Assembly: GCA_963724625.1 (NCBI GenBank)
Contig: CAVRVO010000003.1
Span: 310,001-374,000, forward strand
Direction: 5' to 3'
Length of the DNA stretch: 64,000 bases
Source: DATBVX01 sp963724625
Lineage (GTDB): Bacteria; Pseudomonadota; Gammaproteobacteria; Steroidobacterales; Steroidobacteraceae
Positions 9,505 to 17,713 of this stretch are shown here, in pieces. The notes beneath the pieces are model-generated. The model was not told the DNA's origin and made no database searches. It saw only the letters and a list, made by a program, of their open reading frames with translations. The translations under genes were made by a program, and so were the position numbers. Numbering within the stretch: position 1 is the first letter of the stretch; every line of letters starts with the position of its first letter.

Positions 9505-10770
9505 TCAGCCCGGCTCTTTGGGCTGATCAGCCGCGCATTTCAGGTTCGTCGCGCTGCGCAGGCACACATCGAGCTCGAATCCCACGGCGTCCTTGCCTGG
9601 ATCGACGATGGCGATGTCGGCATCGACGCGCTGCCCGGCACCGAGCAGGTCATTTTCGCCCGGCGGCACATGCAGATACTCTCGCGGCTCGAGGTCCCGC
9701 AAGCCGACACGCCCGCCGAACCGATCCTGAAGCGTGAGTCGCAGCAGCGGATAGGGCTGGGCCTGCTTCGCTGAATTGAAAACGCTGGCCCGCACGCGAA
9801 GCGTGCCGATATCGCCCGGTTCAGCCGCTGCGCCCCATTGGCGCAGCTCGTAGGCGTTCAGATCCCAGTGAGGCGACAACGTCACACCGAGCCCGCGGTA
9901 GATGGTGCCGATCGCCGACCCGAATACGGGGCTGCGCGCCAACGCGTCGCGATTGAAATTGATGAGCTGAATCGCGAGGAGTAGCGCCAACGCCCCACTC
10001 GCGAGCCCCCAGCGCTTGGTCAATTGCTTGCGTTGTTGCTGATCGGCCTCCAGGGCCGTGGCGGCTTCGGAATCGACCTCGGCCACACCGTCATTGAACT
10101 TCAGGTGCGTGCCGGAGGGCAGCACGAACTCGGCGCGGGTGGTCGGGTCGTTCGCGAACGCTTTTTCAATCTCGCGCTTGAGGTCCGTGTCGCTGTCGCC
10201 ATCGTTGGCCGCCGGCTCCAGCATGGCGGCACTGAACTCCGAGGTCTGGTTGTCGGTGTCGATGTCAGGATCCGAAGTCGCCGGCGCCAGGCTCGCCGTC
10301 ACCTGGACGTCTTCGCCCTCGAGGGACATCGCCTCGAGCGTGACTGAGTCCTCTATATCGATGATCTCGTGCTCGGCAGTGTCCTCATCGGAGGGCGTCG
10401 GAATCGGAACCGGCGGCTCGGCGGGCTTGATCTGCAGCGACGGCGCTGGCGCCTTGACGAACACGCGATTGAGGTCATCGACCGTCAGGTCGAATTCGAG
10501 TGCCGACTCCGGGATGTCCTGGTTCGAATAGTCGTCAGGATCGAACGGCAGATCGGAGGCGCGGCGGTTCGGTCCTTCCAGAATGTCCGGGGGCGGCGTT
10601 TCACCGGGCTCGACACCCGGCGGCACATCGGCATCCGGCTGATCGATCAGGAAGGTGAGCGCATTGAAGACGTGCGAGCAACGCCCGCAGCGCACGCGTC
10701 CCTGCGCAGCCTTGAGCATCGCGACGGTGACGCGAAAAACCGTCTGGCACTGAGGACACTGCGTGAACAA
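9505..10770 (-). CDS. MJ0042-type zinc-ribbon and DUF3426 membrane protein
   Basis: A 421-residue protein. Residues 1-40 form a zinc ribbon with two CxxC pairs (CPQCQ and CGRCSHVF), matching the MJ0042 finger. An acidic low-complexity linker of about 200 residues follows, then one membrane span (GLASGALALLLAIQLINF) and a C-terminal DUF3426 domain predicted to be periplasmic. Such proteins are regularly found next to prmA and dusB in gammaproteobacteria; the function is unknown. The ends lie 1 base from prmA and 10 from dusB, so it is within the operon. Confidence 0.85.
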   Translation of the reverse strand: MFTQCPQCQTVFRVTVAMLKAAQGRVRCGRCSHVFNALTFLIDQPDADVPPGVEPGETPPPDILEGPNRRASDLPFDPDDYSNQDIPESALEFDLTVDDLNRVFVKAPAPSLQIKPAEPPVPIPTPSDEDTAEHEIIDIEDSVTLEAMSLEGEDVQVTASLAPATSDPDIDTDNQTSEFSAAMLEPAANDGDSDTDLKREIEKAFANDPTTRAEFVLPSGTHLKFNDGVAEVDSEAATALEADQQQRKQLTKRWGLASGALALLLAIQLINFNRDALARSPVFGSAIGTIYRGLGVTLSPHWDLNAYELRQWGAAAEPGDIGTLRVRASVFNSAKQAQPYPLLRLTLQDRFGGRVGLRDLEPREYLHVPPGENDLLGAGQRVDADIAIVDPGKDAVGFELDVCLRSATNLKCAADQPKEPG

Positions 10771-10771
10771 G

Positions 10772-11651
10772 TCAGCGACGCTCCCCGTTCAGGCACACCC
10801 ACGACTCCCGGGTGGCGAACGCGCGCATATCAAACCACGGCGCGCAAGCCAGTGTCACGGACGCAGCCTGCGATTCGAGGATGCCGCAGAGCGCAATCTT
10901 GCCGCCCGGGCGGACCAGCGCGGCAAACCTCGGCGCCAGCTCGATCAACGGGTCCGAGAGAATATTGGCGATGAGCACATCGACCGGTTGGCTCGCTTGC
11001 TCAGGAGATCCGACACGGATGCGATCGACAACATCGTTGCGCCGGGCGTTGTCGGTCGTGGCGGTGCACGCCTGAGGATCGATATCGACGCCAAGCACGC
11101 TGCGTGCTCCGAGCTTCACGGCGGCGATGGCGAGGATCCCTGAACCGCAACCGAAGTCGATCACCTCGCGATCATCGAAGGGCGGTGGCGTCGAGCCATT
11201 CGAGGCACATCGCCGTGGTCGGGTGCGTCCCGGTGCCGAAGGCGAGGCCCGGATCGAGCCAGACCACGACCGCATTCTCTGCGGTCTCGGGCGGTGACTG
11301 ACCGTGCGGGCAGACCCAGAGACGACGCCCGAAACGGAGCGGGCGAAAGTCCTTGAGCCATTCACGTTCCCAGGCGCGATCCTCCAGCGCGTCGAATTGA
11401 TAGTCGTGCGGATCGCGGTCGCTCACGGTGCGAAGCTGCTCGACGATCTGCTCGGGATCGCGCGCTGCTTCGAAGAGAGCTGTCAGCCGAACCTCGCTCC
11501 ACAGCGGTGTCTCGCCGGGACGCGGCTCGAGAATCGGAGCATCGCCGGCGTCAGCCAGGCACACCGACAGCGCGCCCGCCTTGAGGCAGGCTGACTCGAG
11601 CTGCTCGACCTCCTCAGCACGCAGGTCGATGGTGAGTTGCAGAAATGGCAT
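10772..11651 (-). pseudogene. prmA: Ribosomal protein L11 methyltransferase PrmA, split by a +1 frameshift
   Basis: The N-terminal part (11651 down to about 11190) ends prematurely, and the C-terminal Rossmann methyltransferase part continues in the next frame to 10772. The SAM-binding motif VIDFGCGSGILAIAA and the NILSDPL motif are in the second part. Deleting one C from the CCC at about 11184-11186 restores a 292-residue protein, the normal PrmA length. PrmA trimethylates ribosomal protein L11. The damage is one homopolymer base in an otherwise perfect gene, so a sequence error is at least as likely as real inactivation. Confidence 0.85.
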
Positions 11652-11735
11652 CAGGAGGAAGGCATCAGGCCACGAGCAAAGAGATTGACGGGATGTTTCG
11701 ACGCCTGAGGGCCCAGGCCCAAGGCTTGAGAAAGG

Positions 11736-13079
11736 TTACTTCAGGCCGAGACGCCGCTCGAGGTAGTGAATGTCCAGGCTGCCCGAGCGGAACGCCGCGT
11801 GATTGAAGATTTCCTGGTGCAGCGGAATGTTGGTCTTGATGCCTTCGACCACCATCTCGGCGAGCGCGTTGCGCATGCGAGCGATCGCAGATTCACGCGA
11901 CTCCCCGTGGGCGATGATCTTGCCGATCATCGAATCGTAGTAGGGCGGCACGTTGTAGCCTGAGTAGACGTGGCTGTCGACGCGGATGCCGGGGCCGCCC
12001 GGCGCATGCCAGAGCCGTACCGGCCCGGGGGAGGGAATGAAACCCTTCGGATCCTCGGCGTTGATGCGGCACTCGATCGCGTGGCCGCGAACTTCGATCT
12101 CATTCTGCGTGAAGGTGAGGGGCTCGCCCCCGGCGATCAGGAGTTGCATCTTGACGATATCGATGCCGGTGATCATCTCGGTGACCGGGTGCTCGACCTG
12201 GATGCGCGTGTTCATCTCGATGAAGTAGAACTCATTGTCCTGGTAAAGGAACTCGAGCGTCCCCGCACCGCGATAGCCCACTTCCTTGCACGCGGCCGTG
12301 CAGCGGTCACCCATCGTGCGACGCTGTTTCACGGTAATGCCCGGCGCGGGTGCTTCCTCGATGACTTTCTGATGCCGCCGCTGCATCGAGCAGTCGCGCT
12401 CCCCGAGGCTCACCACGTTGCCGAAGTTATCGCCGAGGATCTGGAACTCGATGTGGCGCGGGCGCTCGAGGAATTTCTCCATGTAGACCTGCTCGTTTCC
12501 GAACGCCGCCAGCGCCTCGGCCTGCGTGATGTGGATCGCGTTGAGGAGCGTCGCTTCGCTATGGACGACGCGCATGCCGCGCCCACCCCCGCCGCCCGAG
12601 GCCTTGATGATCACCGGGTAGCCGATATCACGCGCGATGCGGAAGTTCTCCTCCGACTCCTTGACCAGTGGCCCATCGGAGCCCGGCACGCACGGCACGT
12701 TGTTCTTTTTCATGACGCGGATGGCGGAGACCTTGTCGCCCATCAGGCGGATGGTCTCGCTGCGCGGTCCGACGAAAATGAAGCCGCTCTTCTCGACGCG
12801 CTCTGCGAAGTCCGCGTTCTCGGACAGAAAACCGTAGCCCGGGTGTATGGCGACGGCATCCGTCACCTCGGCGGCGCTGATGATCGCCGGCATGTTGAGA
12901 TAGCTCAGCGCCGACTGCGGCGGCCCGATGCACACGGTCTCATCGGCGAGGAGCACGTGCTTCTGGTTGTAGTCGGCGGTGGAATGCACCGCGACGGTCT
13001 TGATACCGAGCTCGCGGCAGGCTCTCAGGATCCGCAGCGCGATCTCGCCGCGATTTGCGATGACAATCTTGTCGAGCAT
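11736..13079 (-). CDS. accC: Biotin carboxylase subunit of acetyl-CoA carboxylase
   Basis: A 447-residue protein of standard AccC length beginning MLDKIVIANRGEIALRILRA. It has the ATP-grasp glycine-rich loop KASGGGGGRGMR, the block FLERPRHIEFQILGD, and the MNTRIQVEHPVTE active-site block. It carboxylates biotin on AccB using ATP and bicarbonate, the first half-reaction of fatty acid synthesis. It lies 9 bases downstream of accB on the same strand. Confidence 0.97.
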   Translation of the reverse strand: MLDKIVIANRGEIALRILRACRELGIKTVAVHSTADYNQKHVLLADETVCIGPPQSALSYLNMPAIISAAEVTDAVAIHPGYGFLSENADFAERVEKSGFIFVGPRSETIRLMGDKVSAIRVMKKNNVPCVPGSDGPLVKESEENFRIARDIGYPVIIKASGGGGGRGMRVVHSEATLLNAIHITQAEALAAFGNEQVYMEKFLERPRHIEFQILGDNFGNVVSLGERDCSMQRRHQKVIEEAPAPGITVKQRRTMGDRCTAACKEVGYRGAGTLEFLYQDNEFYFIEMNTRIQVEHPVTEMITGIDIVKMQLLIAGGEPLTFTQNEIEVRGHAIECRINAEDPKGFIPSPGPVRLWHAPGGPGIRVDSHVYSGYNVPPYYDSMIGKIIAHGESRESAIARMRNALAEMVVEGIKTNIPLHQEIFNHAAFRSGSLDIHYLERRLGLK

Positions 13080-13088
13080 GCTGGCCGC

Positions 13089-13568
13089 TTATTCGATGAC
13101 GAAAAGCGGCTGACCGAACTCCACCGGCTCGCCGTTCTTGGCGAGGATCGCGGTCACGCGGCCCTCCTTGTCCGACTCGATCTGGTTCATCATCTTCATC
13201 GCTTCGATGATGCAGAGCGTCTGCCCGACCTTGACGTCAGTGCCGATGTCGACAAAGGGCTTCGAGCCCGGCGCGGCCGAAGCGTAGAAAGTGCCGACCA
13301 TTGGCGCGGTGACGACGTTCTCGGCGGACGGAGGCTTTTCGGCGCCTGCAGAAGTGGCTGGCACGGCGGCCGCTGGAACACTTGGCGCCGAGGCGGGTGC
13401 AGCGGGCGCCGCCATCGCCGGAGCAGCGGATTGCGCCATCTGCGTAACGACGTGGCTGCTCCCATAGCGGCTGATGCGCACCGATTCTTCGCCCTCGGTG
13501 ATCTCGATCTCGGCGATCCCCGACTCCTCGAGGAGCTCGATGAGCTTCTTGACCTTGCGGATGTCCAT
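13089..13568 (-). CDS. accB: Biotin carboxyl carrier protein of acetyl-CoA carboxylase
   Basis: A 159-residue protein with a short N-terminal domain (MDIRKVKKLIELLEESGIAE), an Ala/Pro-rich flexible linker (about 45-82) and a C-terminal biotinyl domain. The biotinylated lysine is Lys125 in EAMKM. It carries carboxybiotin between AccC and the AccAD transferase. It sits between aroQ (18 bases) and accC (9 bases). Confidence 0.97.
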   Translation of the reverse strand: MDIRKVKKLIELLEESGIAEIEITEGEESVRISRYGSSHVVTQMAQSAAPAMAAPAAPASAPSVPAAAVPATSAGAEKPPSAENVVTAPMVGTFYASAAPGSKPFVDIGTDVKVGQTLCIIEAMKMMNQIESDKEGRVTAILAKNGEPVEFGQPLFVIE

Positions 13569-13586
13569 GCACGTGCTCCTGGAGTC

Positions 13587-14039
13587 TCAGCTCTTGGGGA
13601 TCGCAGCGAGATGCGCGAGCGCGGCCTGCAGTGCGAACTCGTAACCCTGGGCGCCGAACCCGACGATCGAGCCGACCGCGATGTCGGAGAAGAAAGACTG
13701 ACGTCGGAACGGCTCGCGCGCGTGCACGTTGCTCAGGTGCACTTCAATGAACGGAACCCGTACCGCGAGCAGGGCATCGCGGATCGCGACGCTCGTATGG
13801 GTGAATCCCCCCGGATTGAAGATGATGAAATCCACCTTGTCCGCCGGGGCGCTCTGGATCCGATCGATCAACTCGTGCTCGGCGTTGCTCTGGTACGCGA
13901 CGAGCGAGTGCTTCGCCTTGGCCGCAAGGTCGGTGAGCCGCTGTTCGATAGACGCCAGCGTGTCCCCGCCGTAGAGCGCGGGTTCCCGGGTGCCCAACAG
14001 GTTCAGGTTGGGCCCATTAAGAAGAAGCAGTCGTCCCAT
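13587..14039 (-). CDS. aroQ: Type II 3-dehydroquinate dehydratase
   Basis: A 150-residue protein of typical type II size beginning MGRLLLLNGPNLNLLGTREP. Motifs: the flexible-loop REPALYG with the catalytic tyrosine, IIFNPGGFTHTSVA, and VHLSNVHAREPFR with the catalytic histidine. It converts 3-dehydroquinate to 3-dehydroshikimate in the shikimate pathway. The aroQ-accB-accC order is common in gammaproteobacteria. It is the first gene of the long minus-strand run; its promoter should lie in 14040-14200 but I could not place one confidently. Confidence 0.96.
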   Translation of the reverse strand: MGRLLLLNGPNLNLLGTREPALYGGDTLASIEQRLTDLAAKAKHSLVAYQSNAEHELIDRIQSAPADKVDFIIFNPGGFTHTSVAIRDALLAVRVPFIEVHLSNVHAREPFRRQSFFSDIAVGSIVGFGAQGYEFALQAALAHLAAIPKS

Positions 14040-14285
14040 CCGCCTGAGTTTTACTTATCGCGTTGGACGCAGATGGCGGCAAGTTTAAGCACAGATCGAC
14101 GCAGATGGGTACTTTTTCATGTCAATGGACTGTGAAGGCCACCAAAATCAGCAAGATGGCGGCAGATCGGTGCAGGACGGGGGTCGGGGAGTGTATTTCG
14201 GATCGGTTCCGATTTCACTACGGGCAGATCGGCGGAGGTTACCGGCGATCGCCCGCGTCGCCTGCGGGTGGGTGGCTACTTCGGG

Positions 14286-15248
14286 CTACTTCGCGTCGAG
14301 CGGGCTCAGTACTCCGCGGCCACCGCGGTTGAGGACATGGGTGTAGATCATCGTTGTCTTTACGTCGCTGTGACCGAGCAGCTCCTGCACGGTGCGGATG
14401 TCGTAGCCCGATTCCAGGAGATGGGTCGCGAAGGAATGGCGGAAGGTGTGGCAGCCAACGGGCTTGTCGATGCCCGCGCGACGCACGGCGGATCGAACCG
14501 CAGCCTGGAGCGTCGTCGGCGCCATGTGAAAACGGTAAACGATTCCGGAATCGCGATCAGGCGAGCGAATGCTGGACGGAAATACGAACTGCCAACCCCA
14601 CTCGATGTTGGCGGTCGGGTACTTGCGCGCGAGCGCGAAGGGCAAGGGGGCGCGGCCGAACCCGGCGGCGAGATCGCGCTCGTGCAGCGTCTTCACGACG
14701 CCGAGGTGACGTTGCAGCGATTCGCGCAGCGTCGCGGGCAACAGTGTCCTGCGGTCCTTACGTCCCTTGCCATCGCGGACCGTGATCTGGTTGTAGGCAA
14801 AGTCGATGTCCTTGACTCGCAGCGTCACGCACTCGAGCAGCCGCAGTCCCGCGCCATAGAGCAGGTTCACGGCAAGCCAAGGCGTCCCACGCAGCTGCTC
14901 CAACACGCGGCGTGCCTCCTCTCGCGTGAGCACAACCGGCACCCGCACCGATCGACGGGCACGATCGACATTGGCGAGCCAGGGCAGCTCGATCATGAGG
15001 ACGCGCTTGTAGAGAAAGAGAATCGCGCTAAGGGCCTGGCTCTGCGTTGACGCAGTGACGCGACGCTCGTTGGCGAGGTAGTTGAGGAAGCCCTTGATCT
15101 CATCGGCGCCGAGCTCGCGCGGGTGACGCAGGCGATGAAACTTGATGAAGGCGCGCGCCCAGTTGACGTAGGTCTTCTCCGTTCGATAGCTGTAGTGACG
15201 GCGGCGCGCAGCGAGACGGATCTGATCGAGAAGTCGCGGGCCTTCCAT
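14286..15248 (-). CDS. intI: Integron integrase IntI
   Basis: A tyrosine recombinase of 320 residues from the ATG at 15248 (an upstream in-frame ATG at 15284 would give 332). Catalytic residues are Arg136, His267, Arg270, His293 and Tyr302. Their spacing is identical to that of IntI1 (R146, H277, R280, H303, Y312). The integron-specific segment ALARKYPTANIEWGWQFVFP (about 205-224) separates it from XerC/D, which lack it. It recombines attI with folded single-stranded attC, inserting and excising cassettes. No frameshift or missing key residue is seen, so it is probably functional. I found no CTGT-N8-ACAG LexA box upstream, so SOS control is not supported by the sequence. Confidence 0.96.
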   Translation of the reverse strand: MEGPRLLDQIRLAARRRHYSYRTEKTYVNWARAFIKFHRLRHPRELGADEIKGFLNYLANERRVTASTQSQALSAILFLYKRVLMIELPWLANVDRARRSVRVPVVLTREEARRVLEQLRGTPWLAVNLLYGAGLRLLECVTLRVKDIDFAYNQITVRDGKGRKDRRTLLPATLRESLQRHLGVVKTLHERDLAAGFGRAPLPFALARKYPTANIEWGWQFVFPSSIRSPDRDSGIVYRFHMAPTTLQAAVRSAVRRAGIDKPVGCHTFRHSFATHLLESGYDIRTVQELLGHSDVKTTMIYTHVLNRGGRGVLSPLDAK

Positions 15249-15299
15249 GGCTGCATCCTTTCCATGAATCGGCCATACGGCCAATTCGCAACGAAACTC

Positions 15300-15471
15300 T
15301 TGATTTAACTCAACGTCGTCAGATTAGACGCAACTCTTGTGCATTCGTGCTGAGCTTTATCGAGCTTTGCAATCCAAGTTGTTGATGCACAGACACCGCG
15401 GCAAGATAGACGCAATGTTTGCGCCTTTAAAAGCACATATTCGTCGGTCTACTTAGAGTTAGACGTTAGGC
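15300..15471 (+). other. attI recombination region
   Basis: This gap between intI and the first cassette contains three related motifs: AGATTAGACGCAA at 15321, AGATAGACGCAA at 15404 and AGAGTTAGACG at 15455. They resemble the direct repeats and core bound by integrases at attI. The core is followed at once by a second R'-like box: GTTAGAC at 15458-15464, then GTTAGGC at 15465-15471. Cleavage would be between G and TT of one of these. The assignment rests on position, motif similarity and the first cassette starting immediately after. Confidence 0.7.
15382..15410 (+). promoter_or_regulatory. Candidate cassette promoter (Pc) in the attI region
   Basis: TTGATG (15382-15387) and GATAGA (15405-15410) are separated by exactly 17 bases and point into the cassette array. 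Each hexamer only partly matches the sigma-70 consensus. Integrons normally carry a promoter in intI or attI that transcribes the first cassettes, which is why this weak match is listed. Confidence 0.3.
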
Positions 15472-15491
15472 GTCGCAAACGCTCCTCAAGC

Positions 15492-16028
15492 ATGTCGCGA
15501 GTCATCGTCACGGGCGGTCCAGGCGCGGGGAAGACCACGCTCTTGCTGGCGCTACAGGCCGGCGGCTACACCGTCGTTGGCGATAGCGCGCGCACCATCA
15601 TCAAGGATCGCCGTGGGCGCGGGCTGAGTCCACGACCGAATGCGCATGACTTCGCGCAAGAAATGCTACGAATGGACATCGAGAACTTCGTTCAACACGC
15701 TGCGACTCCGAGCCACGTCTTCTTTGAGCGAAGCGTCCTCGATGCTCTTTGCGCCCTCGATCACGTCACACCCCTTAGCGAAAGCGAGTTGAGTATGTGG
15801 CTCGCAAAGTACCAATACTATTCCAAGGTCTTCGTCTTGCCTCCGTGGAAGGCGATCTACGTCCCCGATGCTGAACGTGACCACACGTTCGAGCACGCTC
15901 AGTCGGTCCACAGCACCGTGCTGGAGTGGTACCGTCGGTGCCGATATCAGCTCGTCGAGGTACCGAGAGTTTCGGTTGCCGAGCGTTGTACATATGTGCT
16001 GCAAGCGCTGGCGAACAGCGACGCCTAA
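15492..16028 (+). CDS. P-loop ATPase/kinase-like protein (AAA_28-type), first cassette
   Basis: A 178-residue protein with an N-terminal Walker A motif GGPGAGKTT (8-16) and a conserved FFERSVLDAL block of the kind seen in nucleotide-kinase-like AAA_28 proteins. The DNA or small-molecule substrate is not known. It is the first gene after attI and so the best placed for expression. Its TAA stop is part of the attC R'' box (GCCTAAC), a pattern repeated elsewhere in the array. A resistance-type kinase is possible but cannot be shown. Confidence 0.75.
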   Translation: MSRVIVTGGPGAGKTTLLLALQAGGYTVVGDSARTIIKDRRGRGLSPRPNAHDFAQEMLRMDIENFVQHAATPSHVFFERSVLDALCALDHVTPLSESELSMWLAKYQYYSKVFVLPPWKAIYVPDAERDHTFEHAQSVHSTVLEWYRRCRYQLVEVPRVSVAERCTYVLQALANSDA

Positions 16029-16110
16029 CAACGCGTTGGAGCAAACGCGAGAGGGATAAAGTGCCAGCATCCATTACACAGCGGCGCGTCGCTCAACGCG
16101 GACGTTAGAC
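16023..16110 (+). repeat. attC site, type A (88 bp)
   Basis: R'' is GCCTAAC and R' is GTTAGAC. The arms CGCGTTGGAGC and GCTCAACGCG pair with one extrahelical G, the standard attC feature. The embedded GTG mini-ORF (15 codons and TAG) runs 16061-16108. Confidence 0.93.
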
Positions 16111-16116
16111 GGCAGC

Positions 16117-16392
16117 TTGCACGTGGTCGACGCAAACGATTGGCGGCTGCAGGGGCAGGAGCGATATCTCAAAGGCGCATCGCTCATTCGTCGTGAGTAC
16201 AAGAGGTCCGCGCCAAATCCGGCTTGGGACCACGATCACTGCGAGTTTTGTGGCGCCAAGTTCATGGTCGAGGACGTTCCAGGCGTCTTGCACGAGGGTT
16301 ACTGCACCGAAGATGAGTATCGGTGGATATGCTCGCCGTGCTTCGACGACTTCAGACAGCATTTTGATTGGCAGGTTAACGAGTCGGCATGA
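16117..16392 (+). CDS. Small conserved cassette protein with two cysteine pairs
   Basis: A 91-residue protein read from TTG at 16117 or GTG at 16123, only 6-12 bases after the attC R' box. It contains HDHCEFCGAKF and WICSPCFDDF, two CxxC pairs that probably bind one zinc, and aromatic-rich helices. Similar small proteins with LHEGY and ED/CF blocks occur widely, but I know of no assigned function. No normal ribosome-binding site lies before the start, which makes coupling to the mini-ORF in the preceding attC plausible. Confidence 0.7.
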   Translation: MHVVDANDWRLQGQERYLKGASLIRREYKRSAPNPAWDHDHCEFCGAKFMVEDVPGVLHEGYCTEDEYRWICSPCFDDFRQHFDWQVNESA

Positions 16393-16398
16393 GCTGCC

Positions 16399-16449
16399 GT
16401 CTAACAACGCGTTGGAGCAGACGCCAAGGGATAAAGTGAGGGGCAATCC
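16399..16449 (+). repeat. Truncated attC (5' half only)
   Basis: R'' GTCTAAC and the CGCGTTGGAGC arm are intact, and the GGGATAAAGTG segment follows. The 3' arm and R' are missing, and the next gene starts at 16450. The site cannot fold as a normal attC. Confidence 0.85.
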
Positions 16450-17658
16450 ATGAGCGACACCACGCGCAGGCGCGTCCTGAAGTCCATCCTTACCGCCCCG
16501 GCACTCTTCGGTCTCGCGCGCGCGCTCCGCGCATCCGCCCAGGACGACCCGTTCATCGCTTCCGCCGCCGAGGCGCGCGACGTGTTTGACTTCGAGCGGC
16601 TCGCGCGCGCGAGGCTACCGCCCGCCCACTGGGGTTATCTCCAGACCGGGGTAGACGGCGACGCGACGCTTCACGCCAACGACGCGGGCTTCGCGAACTA
16701 CAGCCTGCGCGTGCGGCGGCTGGTGGACATTTCCCGGATCGACACGTCCGTCAGCCTCTTCGGCACGACCTGGCAGTCGCCGATCTTCCTCGATCCGGTC
16801 GGAAGCCAGCGTGCGTTCCACCCGGACGGTGAGATCGCGAGCGCGAAAGCGGCCCGCTCGCAGAAACACCTGCAGATTCTCTCGACGGTTTCATCGACCG
16901 GCGTCGAGGACGTGAGCGCCGCGCGCGGCGAGCCGGTTTGGTACCAACTCTATCCCACCGACCAATGGCCCCTGACCTTGGCAATCGTTCGTCGTGTCGA
17001 GGCAGCCGGCTGCCCGGTGCTGGTGCTGACGGTCGACCTGCAGGGCGGCACGAACCGCGTCACGCTCGAGCGTGCGAAACGGCTCGATTCCCGCGACTGC
17101 ACCGCCTGCCACACGAACAGCACCCGGCTCGCCGACGAAATCGCGCGCAAGCCGATGTTCCGCGGCCTCGACGTCAAGGCAGTTGACGACCTAACGCCGC
17201 CCGACATGAACTGGGACTACGTCAAGCGCCTGCGCGACATCTGGCCGCGCAAGCTCGTCGTCAAAGGTCTCGTCACGCGCGAGGACGCGCTGCTCGCGAT
17301 CGAGCACGGCGTCGACGGCATCATCGTCTCGAACCACGGAGGGCGCGCCGAGGACAGCGGCCGCGCATCGATCGACAGCCTCGCCGAAGTCGCGCCGGCG
17401 GTCGCCGGCCGTGTTCCGGTGCTCATGGACGGCGGCGTGCGTCGCGGCACCGACGTTTTCAAGGCGTTGGCGCTCGGCGCCAATGCGGTCGGCATCGGCC
17501 GGCCCTACATCTGGGGACTCGCTTCCTTCGGGCAGGAAGGTGTCGAGCGCGTGCTCGAGATGCTGCAGTCGGAGCTCGCCGGCAACATGCGCCAGGCGGG
17601 AACACGCAGCCTCGCCGAGATCAACGCGTCACTCATCGTCGACCGACGGCGGCCATGA
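16450..17658 (+). CDS. FMN-dependent alpha-hydroxy-acid oxidase/dehydrogenase, Tat-exported
   Basis: A 402-residue TIM-barrel flavoprotein. The N-terminus (MSDTTRRRVLKSILTAPALF) has a twin-arginine signal, so it is probably periplasmic. Family blocks are LVVKGLVTREDA (FMN lysine), the catalytic SNHGGR, and LMDGGVRRGTDVFKALALGA with the phosphate site. The family oxidises L-lactate, glycolate, mandelate or similar acids; the substrate is not resolved. There is no attC between it and the next gene, and it is very GC-rich, unlike the small cassettes around it. Confidence 0.85.
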   Translation: MSDTTRRRVLKSILTAPALFGLARALRASAQDDPFIASAAEARDVFDFERLARARLPPAHWGYLQTGVDGDATLHANDAGFANYSLRVRRLVDISRIDTSVSLFGTTWQSPIFLDPVGSQRAFHPDGEIASAKAARSQKHLQILSTVSSTGVEDVSAARGEPVWYQLYPTDQWPLTLAIVRRVEAAGCPVLVLTVDLQGGTNRVTLERAKRLDSRDCTACHTNSTRLADEIARKPMFRGLDVKAVDDLTPPDMNWDYVKRLRDIWPRKLVVKGLVTREDALLAIEHGVDGIIVSNHGGRAEDSGRASIDSLAEVAPAVAGRVPVLMDGGVRRGTDVFKALALGANAVGIGRPYIWGLASFGQEGVERVLEMLQSELAGNMRQAGTRSLAEINASLIVDRRRP

Positions 17659-17713
17659 GCCGTGCGTAGAGCCATCAATCACGCTGATAGGCTGGACGCA
17701 CGATGATCGACCC

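Noticed and set aside
11970..14135. 721-codon plus-strand ORF opposite accC, accB and aroQ
   Set aside because: It is a GC-rich mirror frame of three well-identified genes. Its translation is Arg/Asp/His-rich and matches no family.
14040..14285. A TTGACA hexamer in the minus strand at about 14130 as the aroQ promoter
   Set aside because: No acceptable -10 hexamer is found at 16-18 bases, so I do not list it as a feature.
15249..15491. LexA (SOS) box controlling intI
   Set aside because: I found no CTGT-N8-ACAG motif between intI and the first cassette.
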